Of a DNA stretch of 64,000 nt, positions 7,599-16,331 are shown one piece after another; positions within the stretch are counted from its first letter, which is position 1, and each line of letters begins with the position of its first letter. The stretch comes from Dryocola sp032051265 (GTDB lineage: Bacteria; Pseudomonadota; Gammaproteobacteria; Enterobacterales; Enterobacteriaceae). A program made the position numbers and the translations under genes. The notes under the pieces are model-generated. The model was not told the DNA's origin, ran no database searches, and saw nothing but the letters and a program-made list of their open reading frames with translations. The DNA is taken from positions 24,893 to 88,892 of the forward strand of contig DAMBYU010000012.1 of NCBI GenBank assembly GCA_032051265.1, read 5' to 3'.

Positions 7599-8354
7599 AT
7601 GACAAACGAGCAAGCAGTTATTCAAGCTGAGGCCGAAATAGAAAGACTGAAGCAGGCCTATGTAGAATATCTGAACCCAATTGTTATTAAAATGCATGAG
7701 AGAAAATCCCCTCCTTCCCTCAATGAATTACTAACCTGTCAGAAATTAGGCTCAAGCTATTTTAATTTTATTGAAAACTTCGTTGGAAGTAGTGGGCTTC
7801 TAGGCGCTCACGCTAATGGTAAATGGGTTACTGGTTTCGCCGAGACTTGCCATAGTGTATTAAATGCATTTGTTGTTCATGTTAACTTCCTTCGGAGTCA
7901 TTCTGAAACATTACAAGGTTCTTTAAAAGAGCCAGATGAGTCTGCTTATGCAAACATGCAGAGGATGACAAAAGAATATCTCCCTAAAGAAAAATGGGTA
8001 AAATTAAAAGATTTATTTCTAAATAACTCTCTGCCAATAGCAGGATTCGATTACTCTGGAGCAGATGACTTGAATAAAACTCCGAAATGGCAACTTATAT
8101 TAGGACTTATTATCGGTTTATTATTTGCCATAATAACACTTTGTGCTGCAATATTTATTCCCAATCCTACACCAACACAGTTCTTCGTATTCCGAGGTTT
8201 CTTCGCAGTCTCATTGGCTGCTATAGCTGCAATTATCCCTGGTCTCTTAACAGTAGAATCAAGATTTCAAAAATTTTCTATACGAGCAACAGGCGCTATA
8301 GCTGTTTTTATAATTGTTTGGCTATTGAACCCTCCGCAATTATTGGGCGGTTAA
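7599..8354 (+). CDS. Three-helix membrane protein of the cassette (possible effector)
   Basis: The 251-residue protein has a soluble, partly helical N-terminal region (about 1-160) followed by three hydrophobic segments: about 167-188 (ILGLIIGLLFAIITLCAAIF), 193-217 (FRGFFAVSLAAIAAIIPGLL) and 228-245 (TGAIAVFIIVWLLN). It ends in NPPQLLGG. There is no signal peptide. A soluble sensor region fused to a C-terminal membrane module, next to two small paralogs in an island of defence genes, fits a membrane-damaging effector. This function is inferred and I do not recognise the family by name. Downstream, the gene is convergent with the retron effector. Confidence 0.75.
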   Translation: MTNEQAVIQAEAEIERLKQAYVEYLNPIVIKMHERKSPPSLNELLTCQKLGSSYFNFIENFVGSSGLLGAHANGKWVTGFAETCHSVLNAFVVHVNFLRSHSETLQGSLKEPDESAYANMQRMTKEYLPKEKWVKLKDLFLNNSLPIAGFDYSGADDLNKTPKWQLILGLIIGLLFAIITLCAAIFIPNPTPTQFFVFRGFFAVSLAAIAAIIPGLLTVESRFQKFSIRATGAIAVFIIVWLLNPPQLLGG

Positions 8355-8648
8355 AAATTTTGGAATAGTATAAACTGTATACTGCAAACTCTAATTAAAA
8401 CTGTATTAAATGTAACACCCACCTTTAGCCGTTAAAATTATTTTTCGGCTATTTGGTGTCTACGTTGTCTATTAACTTCTTCGTTATAATTACTGTTCCC
8501 TTTCATAAAAATAGCAACTTCATCAGTGCATATATGAAAAAAAAGCCAAAATAACTCATTTTAAAATATTATCTAACATAGAGTTGAATAAGCATATTAT
8601 GGAAAGCAACACAAAATCATTTAATATATACCTTGGTTGTCATTTCAT
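8355..8648. other. Convergent intergenic region with a stem-loop
   Basis: The region is AT-rich and has no gene. A two-part stem, ACACC (8415-8419) with GGTGT (8455-8459) outside AGCCG (8427-8431) with CGGCT (8446-8450), lies between two convergent genes. It may act as a weak bidirectional terminator, although no long T run follows. Confidence 0.4.
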
Positions 8649-9362
8649 CTAACTATATTTCCTTTCAAGTGCACAAAACAAATAATGACCACTGACAAAT
8701 GTGTTATTAACTGAATCCATAAGGCTAAATGCTTCATATTCCATATCAATAAATACATTTTTTGGCCCATTATTAATAGATACACCTACATTAGAAAGAG
8801 ATTCTATCATTTTACGCTGATGTGTTTGATATTTATACTTCCCTGTTAAAGTTGAAATGTGAAAGTTTGCATCTTCAACAACACTCTTTATTTCATTTAA
8901 AAGGCCAAGATATATCTGACTGTACATTAAATTTCCAGACTTGGATTCTGGGAAAATAACATTATACCACATATGTATATCTATTGTGTCCGGGGATATT
9001 TTTTTCCTCTTATTAATTTCTGAATTTACAAAATCTCTAAACATAGAGAAATGCGCAATGTGATTAGTGATGTTACTATTCCCTATGCCAGTAACATATG
9101 TTCTTAGCGCAATAATCGCTCCACCAAGCGCTGCAATTAATGTAACAAACCATCCAAAGAATTGAGCAAGCGCAACAACACCGGTAATTTTAGTTGCAAA
9201 AAAGTCAATACATTTACTTTGCAAACAAAAATCTAATTTATAAAGATTTAGTCCATAAATCGTTCTGAAAAATGAAAAGCATAAGATTCCCACTAATATT
9301 AAACAGATTACAACTACAGCAATTATAAATTTATCTGTGCTGGATATTTTATTTTTCAACAT
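8649..9362 (-). CDS. Two-transmembrane retron effector (Ec48/type IV-like)
   Basis: The 237-residue protein has two N-terminal hydrophobic helices (about 11-31, IIAVVVICLILVGILCFSFF, and 62-86, with WFVTLIAALGGAIIALRTYV), then a cytosolic helical region of about 150 residues. It overlaps the 3' end of the reverse transcriptase gene by 14 bases, so the two are co-translated. A two-TM protein downstream of the RT is the hallmark of Ec48 (Eco6)-type retrons, whose effector permeabilises the inner membrane when the msDNA guard is disturbed. The assignment rests on architecture and on the RT type. Direct similarity to the Ec48 effector was not tested. Confidence 0.7.
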   Translation of the reverse strand: MLKNKISSTDKFIIAVVVICLILVGILCFSFFRTIYGLNLYKLDFCLQSKCIDFFATKITGVVALAQFFGWFVTLIAALGGAIIALRTYVTGIGNSNITNHIAHFSMFRDFVNSEINKRKKISPDTIDIHMWYNVIFPESKSGNLMYSQIYLGLLNEIKSVVEDANFHISTLTGKYKYQTHQRKMIESLSNVGVSINNGPKNVFIDMEYEAFSLMDSVNNTFVSGHYLFCALERKYS

Positions 9363-10539
9363 CAGGCTTGACCTTAGTTAATCTTATTCTAAATTCTTTT
9401 GCCAAAATGGAAAATGAGCTACTTCTATTAATAAGAGATATGTTGTGCCCTACCAATTGAAAATCCCTGAAATATTTTTCACTTTTATTCAACCCCTTCG
9501 AATAAAGATGTTCCAACCGTTTTAGTTTTTTCTTGCACTCTTTGATATCCCTATACGATGGCATTGGTCGCACCTTTCTGATTTTCCCCATAAATACAGA
9601 ATGTTTTTCATGACCAAGCCGCCCTAATTTATTAATTCTTCCCATGCATCTATTATATTCAACCCTGTATGCCAGAGATGTCTTATTATTATTTTTTGAT
9701 GAATTGTTTATTAGATTGTGCAAAGAAGCACGAATCCGCTTCACCTCATCAGAAGGAAGTCTTGGTTTGCTGTGATCGATTCTCAGACCATGCACTAAAA
9801 GTGGCTTTGTAGAAATTTGATGAACACCTGACTTATCAGGATTAATAGGAAGATCTTTTTCAGCAAGCATATCTTCAATATGCTTTCTTATTTGAGAAAA
9901 ATCAAAATCATAAACTTTAGACGACACAGTTATATCATCGACCAGCCTCGTATATGTTAACCCCTTCCTTCTGGCTCTTCGACATACTTTAGTTTCAATA
10001 TCATGCAGGCACAGTGAAGCAATATAGCTAGAGGTCAAGGCTCCCTGCACAATAAAATCTCCAGCACAACAAATATCGACAATATACTCATTCGCATCTG
10101 ACTTTATGCTAAAGAAATCGTTGAAGATATCGCTAACTAAATCGCGATGTATATTATCAAAAAAGTTTCTTATATCTATCTTAAGAATTGATTTCGCTGA
10201 ACAATGTTGTTCAGCACAAGTAATATAATCCCTTTTTAGGGATTGCTCTTCGTCATTGTCATTTGGCACTGAGCCAAATAAAAAATCAGGCCACACAACA
10301 AGTTCACGAAATATTCTAGAATTGATTCTTCGCTGCAATCTTTTTAATTTATGATGAGGCCGATAAACAACCCTCAAACTTCCATCAGCTTTAGGTTTTT
10401 CTAATTTAAAATATCTTTTCTCTAATGGTATATTTCTAATTTCTTCAAGCTCAGGAAGTGAAAAACCTAAAGCCTTAGAAAGTGCATTCAACGTTGAAAT
10501 GCCAGAACTACTTCTATTAATTGGGATATCAGAAGGCAT
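9349..10539 (-). CDS. Retron reverse transcriptase
   Basis: This 396-residue reverse transcriptase makes msDNA from an adjacent RNA. Seen in order are GSLRVVYRPHHKLKRLQRRI (RT1 region), the first catalytic Asp in KIDIRNFFDNI (residues 122-128), QGALTSSYIASLCLHDIE, the active-site RLVDD (198-202, in place of the usual YADD), and VHGLRI (249-254) where most retron RTs have VTG. ATG 10539 was preferred to an upstream in-frame TTG because GAGG lies 6 bases before it. The paired two-TM gene and the structured RNA upstream support a retron rather than a group II or DRT-type enzyme. It is strongly AT-rich compared with the flanking genes. Confidence 0.85.
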   Translation of the reverse strand: MPSDIPINRSSSGISTLNALSKALGFSLPELEEIRNIPLEKRYFKLEKPKADGSLRVVYRPHHKLKRLQRRINSRIFRELVVWPDFLFGSVPNDNDEEQSLKRDYITCAEQHCSAKSILKIDIRNFFDNIHRDLVSDIFNDFFSIKSDANEYIVDICCAGDFIVQGALTSSYIASLCLHDIETKVCRRARRKGLTYTRLVDDITVSSKVYDFDFSQIRKHIEDMLAEKDLPINPDKSGVHQISTKPLLVHGLRIDHSKPRLPSDEVKRIRASLHNLINNSSKNNNKTSLAYRVEYNRCMGRINKLGRLGHEKHSVFMGKIRKVRPMPSYRDIKECKKKLKRLEHLYSKGLNKSEKYFRDFQLVGHNISLINRSSSFSILAKEFRIRLTKVKPDVEK

Positions 10540-10545
10540 ATTAAA

Positions 10546-10760
10546 CCTCAGAGGCAAAGTTACTTACGGTCTCCCCATAATCAAGGGTGCAGAAAAACAG
10601 AGATGCATACACCAAACATTGCTAGCAACAGCCTCTGTGTTCTACGACCGTAAGTAATGCCCGACAGCTACGGCGCCAGCCGTCGATGGCGACGGTGGGG
10701 CCTCGGATCGAGTCTGGTAAACCAGACGCCTCCCTAAGGAAGCAAAGCTAGCAATTTGTA
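10546..10760 (-). ncRNA. Candidate retron msr-msd RNA
   Basis: Immediately upstream of the RT, minus-strand sequence folds into several stems: GTCTGG-TTTA-CCAGAC (plus coordinates 10711-10726), CCGTCG-CCAT-CGACGG (10680-10695), and a long hairpin closed by a perfect 11-bp inverted repeat (GACCGTAAGTA at 10646-10656, TACTTACGGTC at 10561-10571) with an inner ACAGAG/CTCTGT pair. A TATACA element just upstream could serve as a -10. The long hairpin looks like msd and the others like msr. CCTTAGGGAGGC (10728-10739) can pair with GCCTCTGAGG (10546-10555) as a1/a2, with a 2-base bulge. The exact ends are inferred. Confidence 0.6.
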
Positions 10761-10859
10761 TAACATGGTTGCAGCATTCAAAGCGAAGCGCTTGAGCTGT
10801 ATGAACATTATCAGCGTTTACAGATAGAAACAATATCCGGCTGCACAAAATGCAGCAAT

Positions 10860-11127
10860 ATAGGTAACTTTTAATGTCATTTCCGTACAGTCCCAGCCAA
10901 TGGAGTACCCATCATTGTGCCCTGCAGTTCGGTCCTGAAGGAATAGCTTAATGTTCCTGAGGGAGCTACGTGGACAGCGAAATCGTGTACAGGAAGCAAA
11001 CCAAGCCCTGCTGAACCAGTTTATAGTGTTGCAGGGGGCATTTTCGAATGCCCCCTCATTTGAGAAATTATTTACCAGTAAGGTTAGGCACTTATATGAA
11101 AATCATACGAAGTTTCATAGGGAAAGA
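10860..11127. other. Intergenic stretch with a TTCG-capped hairpin
   Basis: No convincing gene is seen. A perfect 9-bp stem, GGGGGCATT-TTCG-AATGCCCCC, lies at 11034-11055 downstream of hamB. It has a stable tetraloop but no T run on either side, so it may protect the hamB mRNA 3' end or be a remnant. A short plus-strand open frame from 10951 runs into hamB antisense and is not believed. Confidence 0.5.
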
Positions 11128-14100
11128 TTAGCGTGCTCTGATATCATTTGGCCCGATATAATCAAGCTCTACGTTCAACTTATCTCCAACCTTAACACGC
11201 AGTAGACCTTTTCTTTCTGTGTTGATTGCAGCTGCGATGCTTCCTAAAGGGAAGCCATCCTCAGCGAGGATGTAATTAACTCCATTCATTTGATGAAAAT
11301 GAAGCGGTGTTCCAGGTTGAGGAACAGGAGCCTTCCAGTTGACTATACTTGTATATTTACGAAGCATCCATGTCTGGTCTTCTTCGGGGTTTATCTCTTT
11401 GGCAAAATCAACCCACATTGCGTGAGTTTCGGGTGTCGGCCAGTCTGCAAATTCACTCCAGTAACTCACAAGGTCTGATCGCAGCCACCTTCGGAGCTCT
11501 CTGCCAGATTGGAAATCAGCCCCAGTGTCTGCCACAACTTTTATCGCTGCTAGCCTTGAATTAAACCCTGCTTGGATCAGTAATGATACAGAACGATTAA
11601 GTGTTCCTGTTTCAACTGCAGCAACCGCCAAATCAAGATCATAGTCATCCATGGTTAAGCCATCATCATCAACAATATCTCCATTCGCGATAGCACGCAC
11701 CCGGATTGCCTCCATTGCCCAAGGAAGTCGATACACGAGAGCAGTCTCGACAAACTGTAGCGTTTCTGATTTCACTACGTTGGCGATAGTAGTTATGGGT
11801 TCACCTAACAACCACGAGCGTAGGATCGCTTGCCAATTATCAGGTAAAGGTGTTGGAGTAAAAGGATAGAAGGTAAATACTTGCTCAGCTAAGGCAGTAA
11901 TTGCAGCAATTGCTCTCTCTTCATCACCTAATAGTATTGCACCGTTAGCTTCAATCAGTATTTGATTAGCAACTTGTGCAATGGCATCGAGCTGTAAGCC
12001 AGTTTTGAGCCCTACCCCAGACAGGAAATATCCTCGGCGGGCTGCTGGCGTTGAGTGATGCCAGATATAATGACTGCGTACTAACAATCCGGACTGAATC
12101 AATCTACGATAACTATCGTTAGGGTAACGCTGAAGGCTTCGGTACCACAGCGAAGACTGCAATACATCATCAAGAGTGGCTTCAATATCAATGTCGAGTA
12201 TTTCAGTTTCACCAATCAGGCTCAGAATGGCTGTATCTAACGTTGCAATTTGTTTTTCCCAGAGAGCAGCCTGTCTTTCCCTTTCAGAAGCATCTTCCGC
12301 TGCAATTATTGGGAATGACCAAACCATCGCATTATTTAGCACGTAATCACTGACTACATCGATGTCATCGCCCAGTAATTGACTCATTCGCTTCAGTAGA
12401 GAGATTACAAGCTGTACTAATCCACTCTCCATTTCTCTTGCTCCCATGTCCTCCGTGAGTCTACTCCAATTTCTTTGACGTTTTGTCGTCTGTTCAAAAA
12501 TGGGATAAATGACAAGGCCTTCCACATCGACATATGCTCGTCCAGCTCGACCTATAACATTCCTGAATTCAGAGATGTTGATAAGCTGTTTATTTCTGTG
12601 CAGTGAGTGCATAACTATTGCCGTGGCAGACAGATTAAGCCCCTGTGCAAGAGTAGGAGAAGATACTGTTAACTTTAGAACGCCATCACGGAGCAATCGC
12701 TCTACTTCTTTACGGTAGGCTGTTGGCAAGGCGCCATGGTGAAGAGCTACTCCAAGGCGCAAACATGCTATTATCGGGCTGTGAGCGCCTAGCCATTCTT
12801 CTCCAAGAGCTAAAGCTTGGGCAAGAACAGCTATATCCCCATCAAACAAGGAACGGAGTAATCCACGTTGGTGTAGATCAACAATCATTTCAGCAAACGG
12901 CTCCACACTTCTCCGTAATGGACAATAGATAAGCACCGTTTGTCCATCTTCAACCAGTCGCCATGCAGTTGCGAGGCAGAGCTCATTAGACGTGCTTGGA
13001 AAGGTTTTTTTGCGCTGCTTTTTTCCGGAAAGTTTAATTACTGGAGGCGGAGTACTATTCAAGAAGCGAGAAATCCATGTTTTCTCTTCGCCAATGCTCA
13101 GATTAAGTCTGCCGGTATTACCCATCCAGATTACTTCACCAAAACGTAGTCGTGTCGGTCGCCAATCACTCTTGATCACGCCACCAAGCTTATCGCGACG
13201 TAACCAATTGGCGAAATCATCCAGTTGGTCCCCGTCGGGTAAAATAGCTGATAGACAGACTATTCTGCGTTCATTAGCATCTTGTCTACGTAACAGTCGT
13301 TGTATTTGAACTTCATAGCGTACTTCACGCTCATCTGCCCCAATCATGTGCCCCTCATCAAAAATGAATAGTCCGACATCATTAATAAGTGAAGGGTCGT
13401 TGCGCAGTGCAAAGTCGAGCTTTTCAGGCGTAGCGACCACTATGTCGCGCTTCCGAATGGCGTCTTCATCCATTCCACTGACGCCGATGCTGCCATAAAG
13501 TGCAGAAATCGTTTTACCAAGGGGATTGAACGTTCTGGAAAGGGAAGCTTCTGTCTGCGCTGAAAGTGCACGAAGTGGCGTGACAAAGACAATTCGTTTT
13601 TTGCCAGCGAGGCAACGAAGAATACACAATTCGGCTATACGTGTTTTCCCTGCGCTTGTCGGTAAAGAGACAACCAGGTCATCTTCATCATTAACTGCAC
13701 GTAATGCAGCCTCTCTCTGTGATGGCCAGAGATCGATTTCGGCCCGCGAGCGCCGCATGAGAAGTGAAATGAACGCCTCGCGCAGATCTGGCCACGTTCC
13801 AGCTTCACCACCGACAGAGTTTGTCGGCAGTAATTCGTGGAAAGTATCAGACCAGAGATCAGATAAAAGGTGAATAGTAATTAAAATGACCCACCACTGA
13901 GGCAACATATTAAAGCGAGAGCAAACCTCAAGGCCTGTACGTAATTTATGAATAGCCTTAGTGAGGAATATACGCTCACCTCTTTCGACGGCCAGAATGT
14001 AAAGAGAAATCGCTGACATGTAGATATCGGTTAGAGCTGTGTCGAGCCCCTCTAACAAAGGGTCATGTTCCACATCAGCAGAATCATCCTCGCGTTCCCC

Positions 14101-14652
14101 ATAAGGGAACGCCGCTCCTCGAATTCCTTCTATAATTCTCTCTTCACTACCTTCACCATCGGCGCGATAGGAAAGAACACTGGAGCGTAGTGTGCTGAAA
14201 TCTCGTTGAATAAGTTTCGTCAAGATCTGTTCGATAGCTGAAAAATTCTGATCTTCATTAACTATCGCTAAAAGAGAATAAGCACGAGCAGAGAGATGCG
14301 CCAGATGATAACTGGCTGCGGCCATGACGAAATGAAAATCACTATCGTCATTGTGCCGGTCCCCCTTTGCAATCACTGACTCCAAGGCAGTGGCAGCATA
14401 CTCAAACGCAAGTCGTGAATAGGCGCTCTCCCCATTTATCTCACGGAGTCTTAAACCCAGGCCGATAAGTGAGTAAGCGTACCCCTGAAGGTCTTCACTT
14501 AATTGAAAAGTGAATTCGGGAGCCTCGTCTGGTAATATGCCGTTACGCCAGATCATAGCCCTAGCTTGCCCACGGGCAATCAATCGGCCACGAAATCCGG
14601 TAGCAGTGGCAGCGCGGATGGCTTCAATAATTTCTTCAGAAGTTTCAAGCAT
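11128..14652 (-). CDS. hamB: HamB, helicase of a Hachiman defence system
   Basis: This 1174-residue superfamily 2 helicase has an N-terminal helical region of about 300 residues, then motif I LPTSAGKTRIAE (about 330-341), VTPLRALSAQ (Ia), VATPEKLD (Ib), motif II DEGH (432-435), SAILPDG (III), and C-terminal motifs including TLAQGLNL and NVIGRAGRA. The C-terminal 400 residues are family-specific. It overlaps hamA by 8 bases, and a DUF1837 nuclease partner defines Hachiman. In that system HamB is reported to sense DNA and restrain the HamA nuclease. It is full length with no visible disruption. Confidence 0.88.
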   Translation of the reverse strand: MLETSEEIIEAIRAATATGFRGRLIARGQARAMIWRNGILPDEAPEFTFQLSEDLQGYAYSLIGLGLRLREINGESAYSRLAFEYAATALESVIAKGDRHNDDSDFHFVMAAASYHLAHLSARAYSLLAIVNEDQNFSAIEQILTKLIQRDFSTLRSSVLSYRADGEGSEERIIEGIRGAAFPYGEREDDSADVEHDPLLEGLDTALTDIYMSAISLYILAVERGERIFLTKAIHKLRTGLEVCSRFNMLPQWWVILITIHLLSDLWSDTFHELLPTNSVGGEAGTWPDLREAFISLLMRRSRAEIDLWPSQREAALRAVNDEDDLVVSLPTSAGKTRIAELCILRCLAGKKRIVFVTPLRALSAQTEASLSRTFNPLGKTISALYGSIGVSGMDEDAIRKRDIVVATPEKLDFALRNDPSLINDVGLFIFDEGHMIGADEREVRYEVQIQRLLRRQDANERRIVCLSAILPDGDQLDDFANWLRRDKLGGVIKSDWRPTRLRFGEVIWMGNTGRLNLSIGEEKTWISRFLNSTPPPVIKLSGKKQRKKTFPSTSNELCLATAWRLVEDGQTVLIYCPLRRSVEPFAEMIVDLHQRGLLRSLFDGDIAVLAQALALGEEWLGAHSPIIACLRLGVALHHGALPTAYRKEVERLLRDGVLKLTVSSPTLAQGLNLSATAIVMHSLHRNKQLINISEFRNVIGRAGRAYVDVEGLVIYPIFEQTTKRQRNWSRLTEDMGAREMESGLVQLVISLLKRMSQLLGDDIDVVSDYVLNNAMVWSFPIIAAEDASERERQAALWEKQIATLDTAILSLIGETEILDIDIEATLDDVLQSSLWYRSLQRYPNDSYRRLIQSGLLVRSHYIWHHSTPAARRGYFLSGVGLKTGLQLDAIAQVANQILIEANGAILLGDEERAIAAITALAEQVFTFYPFTPTPLPDNWQAILRSWLLGEPITTIANVVKSETLQFVETALVYRLPWAMEAIRVRAIANGDIVDDDGLTMDDYDLDLAVAAVETGTLNRSVSLLIQAGFNSRLAAIKVVADTGADFQSGRELRRWLRSDLVSYWSEFADWPTPETHAMWVDFAKEINPEEDQTWMLRKYTSIVNWKAPVPQPGTPLHFHQMNGVNYILAEDGFPLGSIAAAINTERKGLLRVKVGDKLNVELDYIGPNDIRAR

Positions 14653-15415
14653 GGCTAATCACCCTATCAAAAACCTCCTGGATGAATTCACCGTGGCGAG
14701 CAACCATCACAGTGACTCCAAACTGCTGAATATTCCCTTTGTATGCATTGATAGATGTAGTAAGCAATACATCAGAGGCATTACCTGAAAGCAGAAAAAC
14801 AAGGTGACGGACGTGACCAGGCTGTATTCCCTGGCTCAACGATGCCTTAAGAATCTGCCGCCCCAACTCCTTTTGTCCTGTTTCAAGAAGACGAGTGGCG
14901 ATAAACGCCAGTGCATGTGCGGTAGGCAATCCCTGCTCTTTATCTAAGTTATTTCGGGCATCTATTATGGTGCTAGCATTCATAGTTGCACGACTCTTTG
15001 CTTCCGTTTTAAGGAAGAAAAGAGTTTCAGTCTGAGGATCGATATACATACCGATAACATCCTCTCCACGCATAGCTAAATTACGGTGATCTTTCCAACG
15101 TAGCCGATTAAGTGGGACCTTATAACCATTGCTTCTTGCATTAATCCACTCAGTTGCCAGAATTTCACCAATATCACCCGAACGAGTTTGCTTAGAAATA
15201 GGGAGAAAATCTTTGATGAATCCTGCAACCCCTGGCTTACCAAGTAATTCAAAAGCTGTTGCGATGTTTTCAGGTGAGGCATAATGGTGAGGCACAATGG
15301 AAGCGGTAGATACCACGCTGTTATCAAAATCTGCGCCCCTAGCAGTGAGTTTTTGAAGGAAGTTCGCACCTAAATTAACGTTTACAGAATCACACCAAAC
15401 ATCAAAATTCGCCAT
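14645..15415 (-). CDS. hamA: HamA, DUF1837 nuclease of a Hachiman system
   Basis: This 256-residue DUF1837 protein is the effector nuclease of Hachiman. The PD-(D/E)xK core is visible: SGDIGEILATEWI (about 79-91), Asp119 within RGEDVIGMYID, and Glu138-x-Lys140 in LKTEAKSRA. A GGGGA ribosome site precedes ATG 15415, and the stop overlaps hamB. Known biology is non-specific DNA cleavage after phage-triggered release by HamB. Its position inside a CP4-57-like island parallels the yfjK/yfjL pair of E. coli CP4-57, which occupies a similar slot. Confidence 0.88.
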   Translation of the reverse strand: MANFDVWCDSVNVNLGANFLQKLTARGADFDNSVVSTASIVPHHYASPENIATAFELLGKPGVAGFIKDFLPISKQTRSGDIGEILATEWINARSNGYKVPLNRLRWKDHRNLAMRGEDVIGMYIDPQTETLFFLKTEAKSRATMNASTIIDARNNLDKEQGLPTAHALAFIATRLLETGQKELGRQILKASLSQGIQPGHVRHLVFLLSGNASDVLLTTSINAYKGNIQQFGVTVMVARHGEFIQEVFDRVISHA

Positions 15416-15481
15416 TTTATTCCCCTATACAGCAACAGCCACATAAAGCAGGCCAATGCACTGATTATGAGTAATACTATT

Positions 15482-16201
15482 TTAACTTATTAAACCCTCT
15501 CTAAACGCGGCTTTCACATTTTCATCCTCTGCAATCCATCGAAGTACTGTTCGTTCCAATTCGTCATAGATTAATGTCGGTTCTTCACCTTCTTTTGTTT
15601 GTGCCTTAATAAAAGACCACAATTCATCGTCAATAGAAACAAAGGCTTCAGTTGCATCAATCCACCTATTTTTAGGCATTTTGGCCTTTAGCAGCCGGAT
15701 TGCCTCAGCTTTAACTGGGCCAAACAGCTTCTCACCTCGTTTTAAACCCGCCTGCCGAGCCTTTTCTGTTCTTTCCATTTGTTTTTTTTCGCTATGAGTA
15801 ATCCAATCCAGCCGGTAGCGGGCACCTATCCAGATACCGCAATAATGGTGTGCATCCAGTAAATGTCGGCATGCTTCGCTCAAACGATGATGGAATTGTT
15901 CAAACATAGCAATACGATAGTAACATAATGATAAATAAAGATATTTATCGAACTTCCCATGCCATGTAGCTTTGTGCCAAATATCGATTGCATCTTGCTT
16001 TATTAAGCTGCTGCATTCATTGAGACAAATTTCGTCTTCATTATCATAACGTGCTCTTAGTTTATCCAACCACTGCTGAGCTTCGCTGTCGTACTGTGCC
16101 AACATTTTGATAGGCGGTTGCATTGCCTTCAACCCATTTAACTGATTTTCATACACACCAAGCATTTCTTTAAACAGTTGTTCCATGTCGTTCGATTCCA
16201 T
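15482..16201 (-). CDS. Uncharacterised island protein divergent from alpA
   Basis: This 239-residue soluble protein is one I do not recognise. It is rich in Trp, Tyr and His in the middle (IWHKATWHGKFDKYLYLSLC) and strongly charged in the second half (KKQMERTEKARQAGLKRGEK), and it looks largely helical. There is no signal peptide or membrane segment. GGAG precedes ATG 16201. It sits between alpA (divergent, 130 bp away) and hamA (67 bp downstream on the same strand), so it may be co-transcribed with Hachiman. An accessory or regulatory role is only a positional guess. Confidence 0.7.
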   Translation of the reverse strand: MESNDMEQLFKEMLGVYENQLNGLKAMQPPIKMLAQYDSEAQQWLDKLRARYDNEDEICLNECSSLIKQDAIDIWHKATWHGKFDKYLYLSLCYYRIAMFEQFHHRLSEACRHLLDAHHYCGIWIGARYRLDWITHSEKKQMERTEKARQAGLKRGEKLFGPVKAEAIRLLKAKMPKNRWIDATEAFVSIDDELWSFIKAQTKEGEEPTLIYDELERTVLRWIAEDENVKAAFREGLIS

Positions 16202-16331
16202 CTCTTCTCCAAAAAGTGAGAATCATGAGCTAAAAGTATTTTTTAGGGGACAAGCAGGCGTCTTCATAGGCATGCTGTCTTCCATTAGCCTTTGCTCTGT
16301 CCATACACAGCTAAACAGAGGCAAAGAGACA

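Noticed and set aside
10951..11205. Plus-strand 84-codon frame between the retron and hamB
   Set aside because: It runs through the TTCG hairpin and overlaps the hamB 3' end antisense. It lacks a convincing ribosome site and family resemblance.
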